64,000 bases of DNA from Niallia sp052318935 (GCA_052318935.1 JBQRKO010000020.1), one strand, 5' to 3'. Counted from the first letter of the stretch, positions 25,674-34,823 are shown. Made by a program: numbers and translations. Notes: a model not told the origin generated them from the sequence alone.

Positions 25674-26978
25674 TTACGCCTCCATTAACAATAGTTCTGG
25701 ATCGTTTAATAAACGTTTAATATGATTCATAGCATTTTGAGCTGTCGCTCCGTCAATCATTCTGTGGTCAAAGCTTAAAGAAAGTGCTAATACAGGAGCA
25801 GCAACAATTTCTCCATCTTTAACGATTGCTTTTTCAGCAATGCGGCCAATTCCTAAAATAGCAACTTCAGGATGGTTAATTACAGGAGTAAACCATTGTC
25901 CACCAGCAGATCCAATGTTTGAAATTGTGCAAGAAGCACCTTTCATTTCATTTGGAGCTAATTTGCCTTCTCTTGCTTTTCCAGCAAGTTCGTTAATTTC
26001 ATTTGAAATATTAAAGATTCCTTTACGATCAGCATTTTTTACAACTGGAACTAATAGACCTTTTTCTGTGTCTGCAGCAATTCCAATATTGTAGTAATGC
26101 TTATGAACGATTTCACTAGTAGCATCATCTAAAGATGTGTTTAGTGCTGGGAATTCTTTTAATGCACTTGTTAATGCTTTAACAACATATGGTAAGAAAG
26201 TTAATTTAATACCTTTGCCAGCAGCAACATCTTTGAACTTTTTACGATGAGCAACTAGTTTAGATACTTCTACTTCATCCATTAATGTTACGTGTGGAGC
26301 AGTATGTTTAGAATTAACCATTGCTTTTGCAATTGCTTTTCTGATTCCGCTCATTTTTTCACGTGTTTCTGGGAAGTCGCCTTCAGGAATAGATACTGTT
26401 GCTGCCGGTGCTTCAGAAACAGGAGCTTCTGTAGTTTCAGCTGCAACTGAAGCTGCTTCAGTTGTTGTTTCTACTTTTGCACCACCGTTTAAGAATGCTT
26501 CAATATCTTCTTTTGTAATTCTTCCATTTTTGCCAGATCCTGAAACCGTACGGATATCTACACCTTTTTCACGAGCATATTTACGTACAGATGGCATCGC
26601 AATAATTCTTCTGCTAGGATCCACTTCAACCGCTTCAGCAGCAGGAGCTTCTTGAGCAGCCTCAGCAGGTGCTTCTGCTTCTGCTTTTGCCTCTTCTTCT
26701 CCGTCACCATGGTCACCTTTAAATTGAAGGTTTTCATAACCAGGTGCATCAAATGTAATTAGAACATCTCCAACTACTGCAACAGTACCTTCATCAACTA
26801 ATACTTCTTCTACAGTACCCTCAACTGGAGATGGGATTTCTACTACTGCTTTGTCATTTTGTACTTCACAAAGCACATCATCTTCTTGAACTTTATCGCC
26901 AGGTTTTACAAACCATTTTACGATTTCGCCTTCATGAATTCCTTCACCGATATCAGGCAATCTAAATTGAAAAGCCAA
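25674..26978 (-). CDS. pdhC: Pyruvate dehydrogenase E2, dihydrolipoamide acetyltransferase
   Basis: A 434-residue E2 core protein. Order: one lipoyl domain (about 1-78) with the lipoylated Lys in VQNDKAVVEIPSPVEG; an Ala/Glu-rich flexible linker; a peripheral subunit-binding domain (about 125-165, MPSVRKYAREKGVDIRTV then GRITKEDIEAFL); a second Ala/Thr-rich linker; and the acyltransferase domain with the catalytic SFDHRMIDGA near the end. Codon repeats in the linkers create spurious open frames on the other strand. Confidence 0.97.
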   Translation of the reverse strand: MAFQFRLPDIGEGIHEGEIVKWFVKPGDKVQEDDVLCEVQNDKAVVEIPSPVEGTVEEVLVDEGTVAVVGDVLITFDAPGYENLQFKGDHGDGEEEAKAEAEAPAEAAQEAPAAEAVEVDPSRRIIAMPSVRKYAREKGVDIRTVSGSGKNGRITKEDIEAFLNGGAKVETTTEAASVAAETTEAPVSEAPAATVSIPEGDFPETREKMSGIRKAIAKAMVNSKHTAPHVTLMDEVEVSKLVAHRKKFKDVAAGKGIKLTFLPYVVKALTSALKEFPALNTSLDDATSEIVHKHYYNIGIAADTEKGLLVPVVKNADRKGIFNISNEINELAGKAREGKLAPNEMKGASCTISNIGSAGGQWFTPVINHPEVAILGIGRIAEKAIVKDGEIVAAPVLALSLSFDHRMIDGATAQNAMNHIKRLLNDPELLLMEA

Positions 26979-27053
26979 TGTAATTCAACCTCCTACAGTT
27001 GTTACGATTTTGTTATCGAATTATTTATGTTATTCCAAACGAAAGAGCTAATA

Positions 27054-28031
27054 CTAGAAAGTTAAAACTTTTTTAGCTGTTTCAATAATATCTTTAAAGT
27101 TTGGAAGCCATACTGTTTCCGCTTGAGTGAATGCAAATACTGTATCAGGTGCTGCAACACGAAGCACTGGTGCTTCTAAGCTAAGAATTGCACGATCATT
27201 GATTTCAGCTACAACATTTGCTGCAATACCAGCTTGTTTTTGCGCTTCTTGTACAACAACTGCTCTTCCTGTTTTTTCAACAGAAGCAATAATTGTATCA
27301 ATATCAAGTGGGCTAACTGTTCGTAAATCAACTACTTCTACAGAATAACCTTCTTTTTCTAATTCTTCTGCAGCTTTAATGGACTCTTGAACCATTGCTC
27401 CATAAGTAATAATAGAAAGGTCTTTACCTTCACGTTTTACATCCGCTTTTCCTAATGGAATAGTGTACTCTTCTTCCGGTACATCTTGACGGAATGAACG
27501 ATATAATTTCATATGCTCTAAGAAGATAACTGGGTCATTATCACGAATTGCTGAAATTAATAAACCTTTTGCATCATAAGGAGTTGATGGAATAACCACT
27601 TTTAAACCTGGTTGTTGTGCCATTAATCCTTCTAAGCTGTCCGCATGAAGTTCTGGAGTATGAACCCCACCGCCAAATGGTGAACGAATTGTAACAGGTG
27701 AATTATAACGACCGCCTGAACGGTAGCGCATACGTGCCATTTGACCAGAAATACTATCCATTACTTCATAAACGAATCCAAAGAATTGAATTTCAGGTAC
27801 TGGACGGAAGCCTTGTAAACCAAGACCAACAGCTAAACCACCAATTCCAGATTCAGCTAGTGGAGTATCAAATACACGGTCTTCTCCGAATTCTTTTTGA
27901 AGACCTTCTGTAGCACGGAAAACACCGCCGTTAACACCAACGTCTTCTCCAAATAATAATACATTCGGATCGTTGCGTAATTCTGTGCGTAACGCATCAG
28001 TGATTGCCTGAATCATAGTCATTTGCGCCAT
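27054..28031 (-). CDS. pdhB: Pyruvate dehydrogenase E1 beta subunit
   Basis: A 325-residue transketolase-type subunit that forms the alpha2beta2 E1 heterotetramer decarboxylating pyruvate with TPP. Family blocks LFGEDVGVNGGVFRATEGL, FDTPLAESGIGGLAVG, GVHTPELHADSLEGL and the C-terminal PNFKDIIETAKKVLTF are visible. It lies 3 bases after pdhA; the 75-base gap to pdhC shows no terminator. Confidence 0.97.
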   Translation of the reverse strand: MAQMTMIQAITDALRTELRNDPNVLLFGEDVGVNGGVFRATEGLQKEFGEDRVFDTPLAESGIGGLAVGLGLQGFRPVPEIQFFGFVYEVMDSISGQMARMRYRSGGRYNSPVTIRSPFGGGVHTPELHADSLEGLMAQQPGLKVVIPSTPYDAKGLLISAIRDNDPVIFLEHMKLYRSFRQDVPEEEYTIPLGKADVKREGKDLSIITYGAMVQESIKAAEELEKEGYSVEVVDLRTVSPLDIDTIIASVEKTGRAVVVQEAQKQAGIAANVVAEINDRAILSLEAPVLRVAAPDTVFAFTQAETVWLPNFKDIIETAKKVLTF

Positions 28032-28034
28032 GGC

Positions 28035-29150
28035 TTACTTCGACTCCTTTGCTGCATAAATTTCATATTGTTCTTTTAAGTTAGCTGGTAGCTCTTCATA
28101 CATAATATCCATTAGATCTGTTACTTTTTGCTTTGGAGCTGCATCAGCAAGTTTAATTGCTTCTTTAATTTCTTCTTTAGCACGTTCGATTACTTCATTT
28201 TCTTTTTCTTCATTCCAAATACCTTTGTTCTCAAGGAATTTACGGAAACGTACTAATGGATCTTTCTTTTCCCACTCGCTGTCTAAATCTGCTGTACGGT
28301 AGCGAGTTGGATCATCACCAGCCATTGTGTGTGGACCATAACGGTATGTTAATGTTTCAATTAATGTAGGACCTTCACCGTTTACTGCTCTTTCACGTGC
28401 TTCACGAGTTGCAGCATAAACTGCTAATGGATCCATTCCGTCAACTTGAATTCCTGGGATACCTGCAGCAACTGCTTTTTGTGCAATTGTTCTTGCAGCA
28501 GATTGTTTTTCAACAGGTGTAGAAATTGCAAAACGGTTGTTTTGAACGATAAAGATTGCAGGAGCTTTAAATGCGCCAGCAAAGTTAATTCCTTCGTAGA
28601 AATCACCTTGTGAAGCACCGCCATCACCTGTGTAAGTAATTGCAACTGCTTGTGCGCCGCGTTTTTTCATACCTAATGCAACACCAGCTGCTTGAATAAT
28701 TTGAGCACCAATAATAATTTGTGGTGAAATTACGTTTAATCCTTCTGGCATTTTGTTTCCTAAGAAATGACCACGAGAGAATAAAAATGCTTGATGTAAT
28801 GGTAGTCCGTGCCAAATTAACTGAGGAACATCACGATATCCTGGAAGAATAAAATCTTCTTTTTCTAAAGCGAATTGTGAAGCTAATTGTGAAGCTTCTT
28901 GACCTGCTGTTGGTGCATAGAAACCTAGGCGACCTTGTCTGTTTAAAGAAATCGAACGTTGATCAAGAATACGAGTATAAACCATGCGAGTCATAAGCTC
29001 TTGTAGTTGCTCGTCACTTAAGTCAGGCATTGCAGATTCATTTACAACTTCGCCCTCTTCATTTAAAATCTGAAGCGTTTGGAATTGATTTTCCACTTGT
29101 TCAAGCTGTGCTTTCACATCTAATTGTGCCTTCTGTGTTTTAGAAGCCAT
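28035..29150 (-). CDS. pdhA: Pyruvate dehydrogenase E1 alpha subunit
   Basis: A 371-residue TPP-binding subunit, first gene of pdhABCD. The TPP motif GDGGASQGDFYEGINFAG through VQNNRFAIS is present at about residues 170-205. The phosphorylation-loop equivalent TYRYGPHTMAGDDPTRYR is also recognisable. It starts at ATG 29150, ten bases after AAAGGGTGG. A cre-like site lies about 85 bases upstream. Confidence 0.97.
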   Translation of the reverse strand: MASKTQKAQLDVKAQLEQVENQFQTLQILNEEGEVVNESAMPDLSDEQLQELMTRMVYTRILDQRSISLNRQGRLGFYAPTAGQEASQLASQFALEKEDFILPGYRDVPQLIWHGLPLHQAFLFSRGHFLGNKMPEGLNVISPQIIIGAQIIQAAGVALGMKKRGAQAVAITYTGDGGASQGDFYEGINFAGAFKAPAIFIVQNNRFAISTPVEKQSAARTIAQKAVAAGIPGIQVDGMDPLAVYAATREARERAVNGEGPTLIETLTYRYGPHTMAGDDPTRYRTADLDSEWEKKDPLVRFRKFLENKGIWNEEKENEVIERAKEEIKEAIKLADAAPKQKVTDLMDIMYEELPANLKEQYEIYAAKESK

Positions 29151-29211
29151 TTAAGCCACCCTTTCCTTTCTTATTAAAAGACTTATTACCCCTCTAACGA
29201 AAAAACATTGT

Positions 29212-29217
29212 GTTATA
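29212..29217 (-). promoter_or_regulatory. Possible -10 box of the pdh promoter
   Basis: TATAAC on the minus strand, about 60 bases upstream of pdhA. The expected -35 position is poor and overlaps the cre-like site, so this is a tentative call. Confidence 0.3.
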
Positions 29218-29230
29218 CTAACTAAGTAAT

Positions 29231-29245
29231 AGAGAACGCTTTCTT
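29231..29245 (-). promoter_or_regulatory. cre-like site (CcpA operator) upstream of pdhA
   Basis: The minus strand reads AAGAAAGCGTTCTCT and agrees with the cre consensus WTGNAANCGNWNNCW at 14 of 15 positions (T at position 2 is A). It overlaps the -35 position of the candidate promoter, a place where CcpA would repress. From here to about 29690 the sequence is AT-rich with no gene I can support. Confidence 0.5.
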
Positions 29246-29838
29246 CATTCCCTTTACTACTTAAATCAATATAGATAGCCATACCTATACAGTTTTCCAC
29301 AAAATCTGCTAGAAAAAACGTCTTATAAATAATTCAATATCCGTATATTCTGTATCAATAAACATATGTTAATTATTAATACAACTTTTCAATACAAATA
29401 TAAGTTTAATATAGATAATTATTATCCGTCAATCTTTAAGTGCTATGTTTTTTTAGTTAAATTTCTTTTTTTATTTTTCTAAAATTACTATCTGTACTAT
29501 TAAATTATATGTATCTGTATCATTCACTTGTTACTATTAATAACTGTTTTATAATAATAAAGTTATTTGTATGTTTTTACAAATCATGTCGAATGTTGTT
29601 TTGACGCAATTCCCAACCATTTTGTGATTATTTTATTCCCCCTCTAAAACCATCCATTTATCTTTCCCCCCTTTTTTACTGACGTTTTTTTCTTGCAAAC
29701 CAATGAATCAATGCAAAAAAAAGGATTCTGTAAAACCAACAATTACAAGACAGTATTGAAAGATTTCCTTCTTCCACATACTTCTGTTTTACATGTCAGC
29801 ATTTTCGAATACCTTTTTATTTCATTATTTTTTATTTT

Positions 29839-30047
29839 GGCTGTTTTCTCAAAGATTGTTGTTTTTTACGAAAAAAAATGGAGGAAGAAGAACTCAGCAG
29901 ACTGACTACACGTAGACTCCTGTGGGAATGCGAGAAAGACGAGACCCCAAAGGAGCGTATGCGACGAGGAGGCTCGACGCTCGCCCACGGAAAGCGGAGT
30001 GTATTCAGGCTGCGAGTTTAAAAGCAACAATCTTTACGAAAACAGTC
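29839..30047 (+). repeat. Family A mobile hairpin element, copy A5
   Basis: A 209-bp element starting GGCTGTTTTC and ending GAAAACAGTC, flanked by exact TTTATTTT duplications (29831-29838 and 30048-30055). The right-hand duplication contains the stop codon of ykyA (TAA on the minus strand), so the element entered at the very end of that gene without breaking it. Confidence 0.9.
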
Positions 30048-30048
30048 T

Positions 30049-30726
30049 TTATTTTTTATTTTTTTCCTCTACCTTAATCTCAATTCCTGCTTGTTGATAA
30101 AACGCTACTTTCATGTCATTGTACTCCTTTGTTAACGTATTAAACTGTTCATTATTTTGAAGAACCTTTGCATATACACCATTTATTTTTTTAATTTGTG
30201 CTTCTAAATCGTCTATATTTAAATCTTTTTCTTTAAACATCTTATATAATTGCTCATCATTTTTAAGGCCTTCGGAATAATTTTTATAAAGCTCTTCATG
30301 CACTTCATAGCGGTCCATCATTTTTTTATACAATTCATTTGCTTTTGACTTTAATTCTTTATCCTTTAAATCTTCTATTTCTGTTTTGACTGTTTCAAAG
30401 GTTTCCTTCGATTTTTTAATACTTTCTTCTTCCTTATTCATGTATTCTTTTCTTTTTGCTATCGAAGCTAGCGCTTGATCAGAAAGCTTTTTTATTTCAT
30501 TCATTTTATCTAAATCAAGGGCAATGATTTGAGTATATATTTCTTGTTCTTTTTTCTCTAATGTAACTAACGGCTCTTGTTGCGCTTCAAATTGTTTTTC
30601 TGCTGTGACAACTTTTTCTAACTTTTCATACATTTTTTCACTCGGGGGTTGAAAATGAAAACAGCCCGATAAAAAAATTGTTACGATTACTATGATAGAA
30701 ATTGGTATAACTTTTTTTTGTTTCAA
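30049..30726 (-). CDS. ykyA: YkyA-family lipoprotein
   Basis: A 225-residue lipoprotein. The signal sequence PISIIVIVTIFLSGC ends in a lipobox with Cys about residue 22. The rest is almost entirely helical and charged with long coiled-coil stretches (KLEKVVTAEKQFEAQQ, ESIKKSKETFETVKTEIEDLKDKE), typical of the YkyA/YkwA-like putative cell-wall-binding lipoproteins. It is located next to the pdh operon and defB as in B. subtilis. The function is unknown. The stop codon lies in the target duplication of element A5. Confidence 0.85.
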   Translation of the reverse strand: MKQKKVIPISIIVIVTIFLSGCFHFQPPSEKMYEKLEKVVTAEKQFEAQQEPLVTLEKKEQEIYTQIIALDLDKMNEIKKLSDQALASIAKRKEYMNKEEESIKKSKETFETVKTEIEDLKDKELKSKANELYKKMMDRYEVHEELYKNYSEGLKNDEQLYKMFKEKDLNIDDLEAQIKKINGVYAKVLQNNEQFNTLTKEYNDMKVAFYQQAGIEIKVEEKNKK

Positions 30727-30935
30727 ACTTTTTCCTCCTCACTCTCTCACTATATCTAGTCTAAAAAATTTTTACAAATCCTTATTTTTTCATGGATATA
30801 TTTAACACAGTAGAAAACAGGCCATTTCCTTCCTGTTGAAATACTCTCAAATCTTCTATTAAATACTAGTAAAGCTATTTAATCTAATTTATTAACTCGT
30901 CCTCATTTATATTACTAATTCTAGTAATTGTTGTA

Positions 30936-30990
30936 TAAATGCTGTAGCACCTGCAGAAAAAACTTTTCTGTTTAACTTTTCAGCATTTGT
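30936..30990. other. Nested stem-loop in the ykyA-defB divergent region
   Basis: AAATGCTG (30938-30945) pairs with CAGCATTT (30981-30988), and inside CAGAAAA pairs with TTTTCTG. It lies about 130 bases upstream of defB and on the far side of ykyA. No T-run follows. It may be an RNA structure or repeat relic; a truncated family B-like piece (GCGGTAGCGGCTTG...GCTAGACA, about 31008-31043) follows. Confidence 0.4.
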
Positions 30991-31120
30991 CTGTTAGACT
31001 TAAGAAAAGCGGTAGCGGCTTGCTTCTGTACGTCCACGCTAGACAGTTTTCAAATTTTAACATTTATTTTTATCTTAATTTAATACTAGTTGCAATGTAT
31101 GTGTAAAGGAAGTGATTAGT

Positions 31121-31675
31121 TTGTTGACGATGAAGGATATTATTCGTGACGGACACCCGACATTACGGAAAGTGGCAGAAGAGGTAACTCTTCCGGCAAG
31201 TGAAGAAGATAAAAAAACACTTGAAAGCATGATGGAATTTCTTATTAATAGTCAGAACCCTGAAACCGCAGAAAAATATGGGCTTAGAGGAGGAGTAGGG
31301 CTTGCTGCTCCACAAATAAATATATCCAAACGAATGATTGCTGTTCATGTGAAAGATGAAACAGGAAAAGAATATAGCTACGGCCTTTTTAATCCAAAAA
31401 TAATAAGTCATTCTGTGGAAAAATCATATTTAACATCTGGTGAAGGCTGTTTATCTGTTGATGAGTCAATTCCAGGTTTTGTTCCCCGCTATGCAAGAAT
31501 TGCACTAAAAGGAACAGACCTTCAAAACAAAGAAGTCAAAATAAGACTTAAAGGCCTGCCAGCTATCGTTTTTCAACATGAAATTGACCACCTAAATGGT
31601 GTAATGTTTTATGATCATATCGACAAACAATTCCCGCTAAATCCTATTAAAGATGCCATAGCTATCGAAAGATAA
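31121..31675 (+). CDS. defB: Peptide deformylase
   Basis: A 184-residue metallo-deformylase that removes the formyl group from nascent proteins. All three motifs are intact: GVGLAAPQ, EGCLSVDE and QHEIDHLNGVMF. The insertion loops are of the type-2 class found in Gram-positives. TTG 31121 gives M-L-T-M-K-D-I and the same length as B. subtilis DefB (YkrB); AAAGGAAGTG precedes it at good spacing. The GTG three codons earlier overlaps that site, and the ATG at 31130 is too far from it. Confidence 0.95.
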   Translation: MLTMKDIIRDGHPTLRKVAEEVTLPASEEDKKTLESMMEFLINSQNPETAEKYGLRGGVGLAAPQINISKRMIAVHVKDETGKEYSYGLFNPKIISHSVEKSYLTSGEGCLSVDESIPGFVPRYARIALKGTDLQNKEVKIRLKGLPAIVFQHEIDHLNGVMFYDHIDKQFPLNPIKDAIAIER

Positions 31676-31917
31676 TACGGAATTTTTTTCAGGAGAGGAA
31701 GGCATGCTGCTTTTTTATTAAGATTAAGACAGTAGTTTGAACCATACATATTACATGTATGGTTCCTATTTTCTTACAAAGTGGGATAAAGCCTGCTTAT
31801 CCATTACTAATAACTGCCCCTCCCTCCAACTTCTAAATTTTCCCATGAAAATTTTTTCTATTTCTTCATATAATAATATTAAATTATTCAATCATTGAAT
31901 ATGATACTTAAACTAAA

Positions 31918-32082
31918 GGCTCTGTTAAACGATACTGTTGATTTTGGAAGGAAATTTGCGAGACTCCTGTGGGATTAGCGAGACAAGTGAAACCTCGTAG
32001 GAGCGTCGTTACGAGGAGGCTCGGCGCTCGCCCCTCGGAAAGCGAGCGATAAGCTTTGGAACCCCCCTTTTAACAAAGCTTA
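31918..32082 (+). repeat. Family A variant, copy A9
   Basis: A ~165-bp variant with ends AAGGCTCTGTTAAA and TTTAACAAAGCTTA (inverted). The core keeps GACTCCTGTGGGATTAGCGAG and GGAGGCTCGGCGCTCGCCC. No exact target duplication was found. It sits in the 740-base gene-poor stretch between defB and the micropeptide gene. Confidence 0.7.
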
Positions 32083-32162
32083 TTTTCAGGGTAAACACCC
32101 ATGCTAATAAAATTCGCACCATGGCACATGGAAAGAAGTAGTCTCCACATTTATAGCGCAGA

Positions 32163-32278
32163 GCAGCGTGAATACACGAAGACTCCTGCGGGAAAGCGAG
32201 ACAGACGAGACCCTGCAGGAGCGTAGCGACGAAGCGGCTCGGCGCTCGCCCGCGGAAAGCATAGTGTATTCACGCTGC
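32163..32278 (+). repeat. Family A core hairpin, copy A10
   Basis: Perfect 15-bp arms GCAGCGTGAATACAC (32163-32177) and GTGTATTCACGCTGC (32264-32278) enclose the family core. The outer GGCTGTTTTC ends are not recognisable, so this is a core-only or diverged copy. Confidence 0.7.
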
Positions 32279-32368
32279 GGAACTTCTTTTCAGGGTAGCG
32301 AAACTTAAAAAACTCCACGCGAATAAACTATTTTTGGACAAAATGATGGATTATTTAAGTGAGAACAC

Positions 32369-32396
32369 TTTACATTGGACAATAATGGTTTAAAAT
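32369..32396 (+). promoter_or_regulatory. Sigma-A-type promoter of the micropeptide gene
   Basis: TTTACA (32369-32374), a 16-base spacer, and TAAAAT (32391-32396), ending 22 bases before the peptide start codon. Confidence 0.5.
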
Positions 32397-32418
32397 AAAA
32401 GTAAGGAGATGATCCACT

Positions 32419-32490
32419 ATGTTGAAGAAGCTAAGAAAAAAGCTCTTAAAACAGTGGAAAGATTTATTAAGAAAAAAAACAATTGCTTAA
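32419..32490 (+). CDS. 23-residue cationic amphipathic micropeptide
   Basis: A short frame with an excellent ribosome site, AAGGAGATGATCCACT, directly before ATG. The product has 23 residues: ten Lys/Arg, one Asp, one Trp, with leucines spaced every three or four residues (positions 2, 5, 9, 10, 16, 17), so it should form a strongly amphipathic helix; it ends KKTIA. It has its own promoter and a terminator-like hairpin, which makes chance unlikely. I do not recognise a family. Possibilities are a membrane-binding regulatory peptide, a leaderless bacteriocin-like peptide or a toxin. No immunity or antitoxin gene is visible beside it. Confidence 0.6.
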   Translation: MLKKLRKKLLKQWKDLLRKKTIA

Positions 32491-32511
32491 ACATTGCAGA
32501 AAGATTTTATT

Positions 32512-32597
32512 AAGGTCAGGCCCCACATGCCACCATAATAATAATAGTGTGTGCCAACATTATTATTATTAATTTTTGTGGCTGGGGGTCAGACCTT
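32512..32597 (+). terminator. Long hairpin, possible terminator of the micropeptide unit
   Basis: Imperfect arms starting AAGGTCAGGCCCCAC and ending GGGGGTCAGACCTT, extended by AATAATAATA/TATTATTATT in the middle, then TTTATTTTC. It begins 22 bases after the peptide stop. It resembles the GGTCTGA-bounded palindromes at 46225-46294 and 53144-53194, so it may be a repeat that also acts as a terminator. Confidence 0.5.
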
Positions 32598-32799
32598 TTA
32601 TTTTCTCAAAAAATCGATTGCTTTCAACCAAATTAACTCTCTTTTACCTTTGCTTTTACACCCAATCTACTATTGTAATATACATTCTTATCATTTGAAT
32701 AACAGTACATTGTCAAAATAGAAAATCGGGCGTTTACATATTCTACATAACGAAGAAAGTGCTTTCTAACTTTTTTATAATATAGTATAAAAGCAAATA

Positions 32800-32862
32800 A
32801 TTTGTCCTTTTTATGCTTATCAGCATTGATATGTTTTTATAACGCTGATTTGCGGACAATCT
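32800..32862 (+). other. Stem-loop upstream of rpoY-rnjA
   Basis: TTGTCC (about 32802) pairs with GGACAA (about 32860) and, inside, ATCAGC pairs with GCTGAT around an AT-rich loop. It lies about 85 bases upstream of rpoY. An AT-rich TATAATATAGTATAAA stretch just upstream could be a promoter, which would place the stem in the mRNA leader. Confidence 0.4.
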
Positions 32863-32943
32863 CTATTTAAAAGAAAAAACATGAAAAACATGTTAACTTT
32901 TTATATAATATAATTAGATAATAATATTAAGGAGCGATTCATC

Positions 32944-33156
32944 ATGATTTTTAAAGTATACTATCAAGACTCAAAAGCAGAAGTACCAGTAAGAGAAAAA
33001 ACTAGAACTATTTATATGGAAGGTGTATCTGAAAGAGACATTAGAACAAAACTTGCAGAAAAACCATATAATATTGAGTTTATTACTGCTGTCGAAGGTG
33101 CATTCTTAGAATATGAAAAACAAAATGAAGATTTTACAGTATTGGAGATTGAATAA
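32944..33156 (+). CDS. rpoY: RNA polymerase epsilon subunit
   Basis: A 70-residue protein of the RpoY (YkzG/DUF1447) family that binds core RNA polymerase near the downstream DNA cleft. It begins MIFKVYYQDSKAEVPVREKT, and ERDIRTKLAEKPYNIEFI is characteristic. It has AAGGAG upstream. It overlaps rnjA by one base (TAATG), so the pair is translationally coupled, as in B. subtilis. Confidence 0.95.
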   Translation: MIFKVYYQDSKAEVPVREKTRTIYMEGVSERDIRTKLAEKPYNIEFITAVEGAFLEYEKQNEDFTVLEIE

Positions 33157-34823
33157 TGAAATTTGTTAAAAATGATCAAACAGCTGTATTTGCTCTAGGA
33201 GGTCTAGGGGAAATCGGTAAGAACACATACGGTGTTCAATTTCAAGATGAGATTATTCTTATTGATGCGGGAATTAAATTCCCAGAGGACGAGCTTTTAG
33301 GAATTGATTATGTTATTCCGGATTACAGCTTTCTTGTGAAGAATGTAGACAAAATTAAAGGCTTATTTATCACACATGGTCACGAAGACCATATAGGTGG
33401 TATCCCTTACCTTTTAAGACAAGTTAACATTCCTATTTATGGAGGAAAATTAGCACTTGCACTAGTAAGAAATAAACTAGAAGAGCACGGTCTATTACGT
33501 CAGACAACTTTACATGAAATACAGGAAGAGGATGTTATTAAATTCAGAAAGACTTCTGTATCTTTTTTTAGAACGACACATAGTATCCCTGATTCCTATG
33601 GTATCGTTGTCAAAACCCCGCCAGGACAAATCGTTCATACTGGAGATTTTAAGTTCGACTTTACACCTGTTGGTGAACCAGCAAACTTAACAAAAATGGC
33701 GGAAATAGGTAAAGAAGGAGTGCTCTGTCTACTTTCTGACAGTACAAATGCTGAAGTTCCAAACTTTACGATGTCAGAAAGACTTGTCGGTGACAGCATT
33801 CAAGATATTTTTAGAAAAGCAGATGGCAGACTTATTTTTGCTACCTTTGCCTCTAATATTTATCGCCTTCAACAAGTTACAGATGCTGCTGTGGAATACG
33901 GAAGAAAAGTGGCTGTATTCGGAAGAAGTATGGAAGCAGCTATCAATATAGGATTAGAGTTAGGGTTTATTCAAGCGCCAAAGGAAACATTTATTGAACC
34001 ACAGCAAATAAATCGCCTGCCTGCTAATCAAGTAACAATCCTTTGTACAGGAAGTCAAGGAGAACCGATGGCTGCCATGTCAAGAATTGCAAATGGAACA
34101 CATCGTCAGATTCAAATAATTCCTGGTGATACAGTCGTATTCTCTTCTTCACCAATTCCAGGGAACACAATTAGTGTAAACAGAACGATTAATATGCTAT
34201 ATCGTGCAGGAGCAGAAGTTATTCATGGACCGTTAAATAATATCCATACATCAGGTCATGGTGGACAGCAGGAACAAAAATTAATGCTGCGTTTAATGAA
34301 ACCCAAATTCTTTATGCCTATTCACGGAGAATACAGAATGCAAAAAATGCATTCTGAGCTTGCGATTGACTGTGGTGTAAACGAAGAAGACTGCTTTATT
34401 ATGGATAATGGTGAAGTTCTTGCTCTTTCCAATGATACTGCACATATTGCCGGCAAAATTCCTTCTGGCTCCGTTTATATTGACGGCAGCGGAATTGGCG
34501 ATATCGGAAATATCGTGTTAAGAGATCGCCGCATTCTTTCAGAAGAAGGTTTAGTTGTTGTTGTTGTTAGCATCAATATGAAAGATTTTAAAATCTCAGC
34601 AGGTCCAGATCTTATTTCAAGAGGATTTGTATATATGCGTGAATCTGGTGATTTAATAAATGATGCGCAAAACTTAATAAATAAACATCTAAATAAGGTA
34701 ATGGAACGTAAAACAACACAATGGTCAGAAATAAAAAATGAGATTATCGAAACATTGTCTCCTTTCTTATATGAAAAAACAAAACGTAGACCAATGATCC
34801 TTCCAATCATTATGGAAGTTTAA
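33156..34823 (+). CDS. rnjA: Ribonuclease J1
   Basis: A 555-residue beta-CASP metallo-beta-lactamase RNase with 5'-3' exonuclease and endonuclease activity, central to mRNA decay and 16S rRNA maturation. The metal motif THGHEDHIGG is at about residues 72-81, motif 3 (HTGDFKFD) and the beta-CASP motif GPLNNIHTSGHGG are present, and a C-terminal domain follows. It is co-transcribed with rpoY and ends at a hairpin. Confidence 0.97.
   Translation: MKFVKNDQTAVFALGGLGEIGKNTYGVQFQDEIILIDAGIKFPEDELLGIDYVIPDYSFLVKNVDKIKGLFITHGHEDHIGGIPYLLRQVNIPIYGGKLALALVRNKLEEHGLLRQTTLHEIQEEDVIKFRKTSVSFFRTTHSIPDSYGIVVKTPPGQIVHTGDFKFDFTPVGEPANLTKMAEIGKEGVLCLLSDSTNAEVPNFTMSERLVGDSIQDIFRKADGRLIFATFASNIYRLQQVTDAAVEYGRKVAVFGRSMEAAINIGLELGFIQAPKETFIEPQQINRLPANQVTILCTGSQGEPMAAMSRIANGTHRQIQIIPGDTVVFSSSPIPGNTISVNRTINMLYRAGAEVIHGPLNNIHTSGHGGQQEQKLMLRLMKPKFFMPIHGEYRMQKMHSELAIDCGVNEEDCFIMDNGEVLALSNDTAHIAGKIPSGSVYIDGSGIGDIGNIVLRDRRILSEEGLVVVVVSINMKDFKISAGPDLISRGFVYMRESGDLINDAQNLINKHLNKVMERKTTQWSEIKNEIIETLSPFLYEKTKRRPMILPIIMEV

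Noticed and set aside
29693..29905. 70-residue plus-strand frame upstream of element A5
   Set aside because: It enters the repeat, has no ribosome site and no recognisable features.
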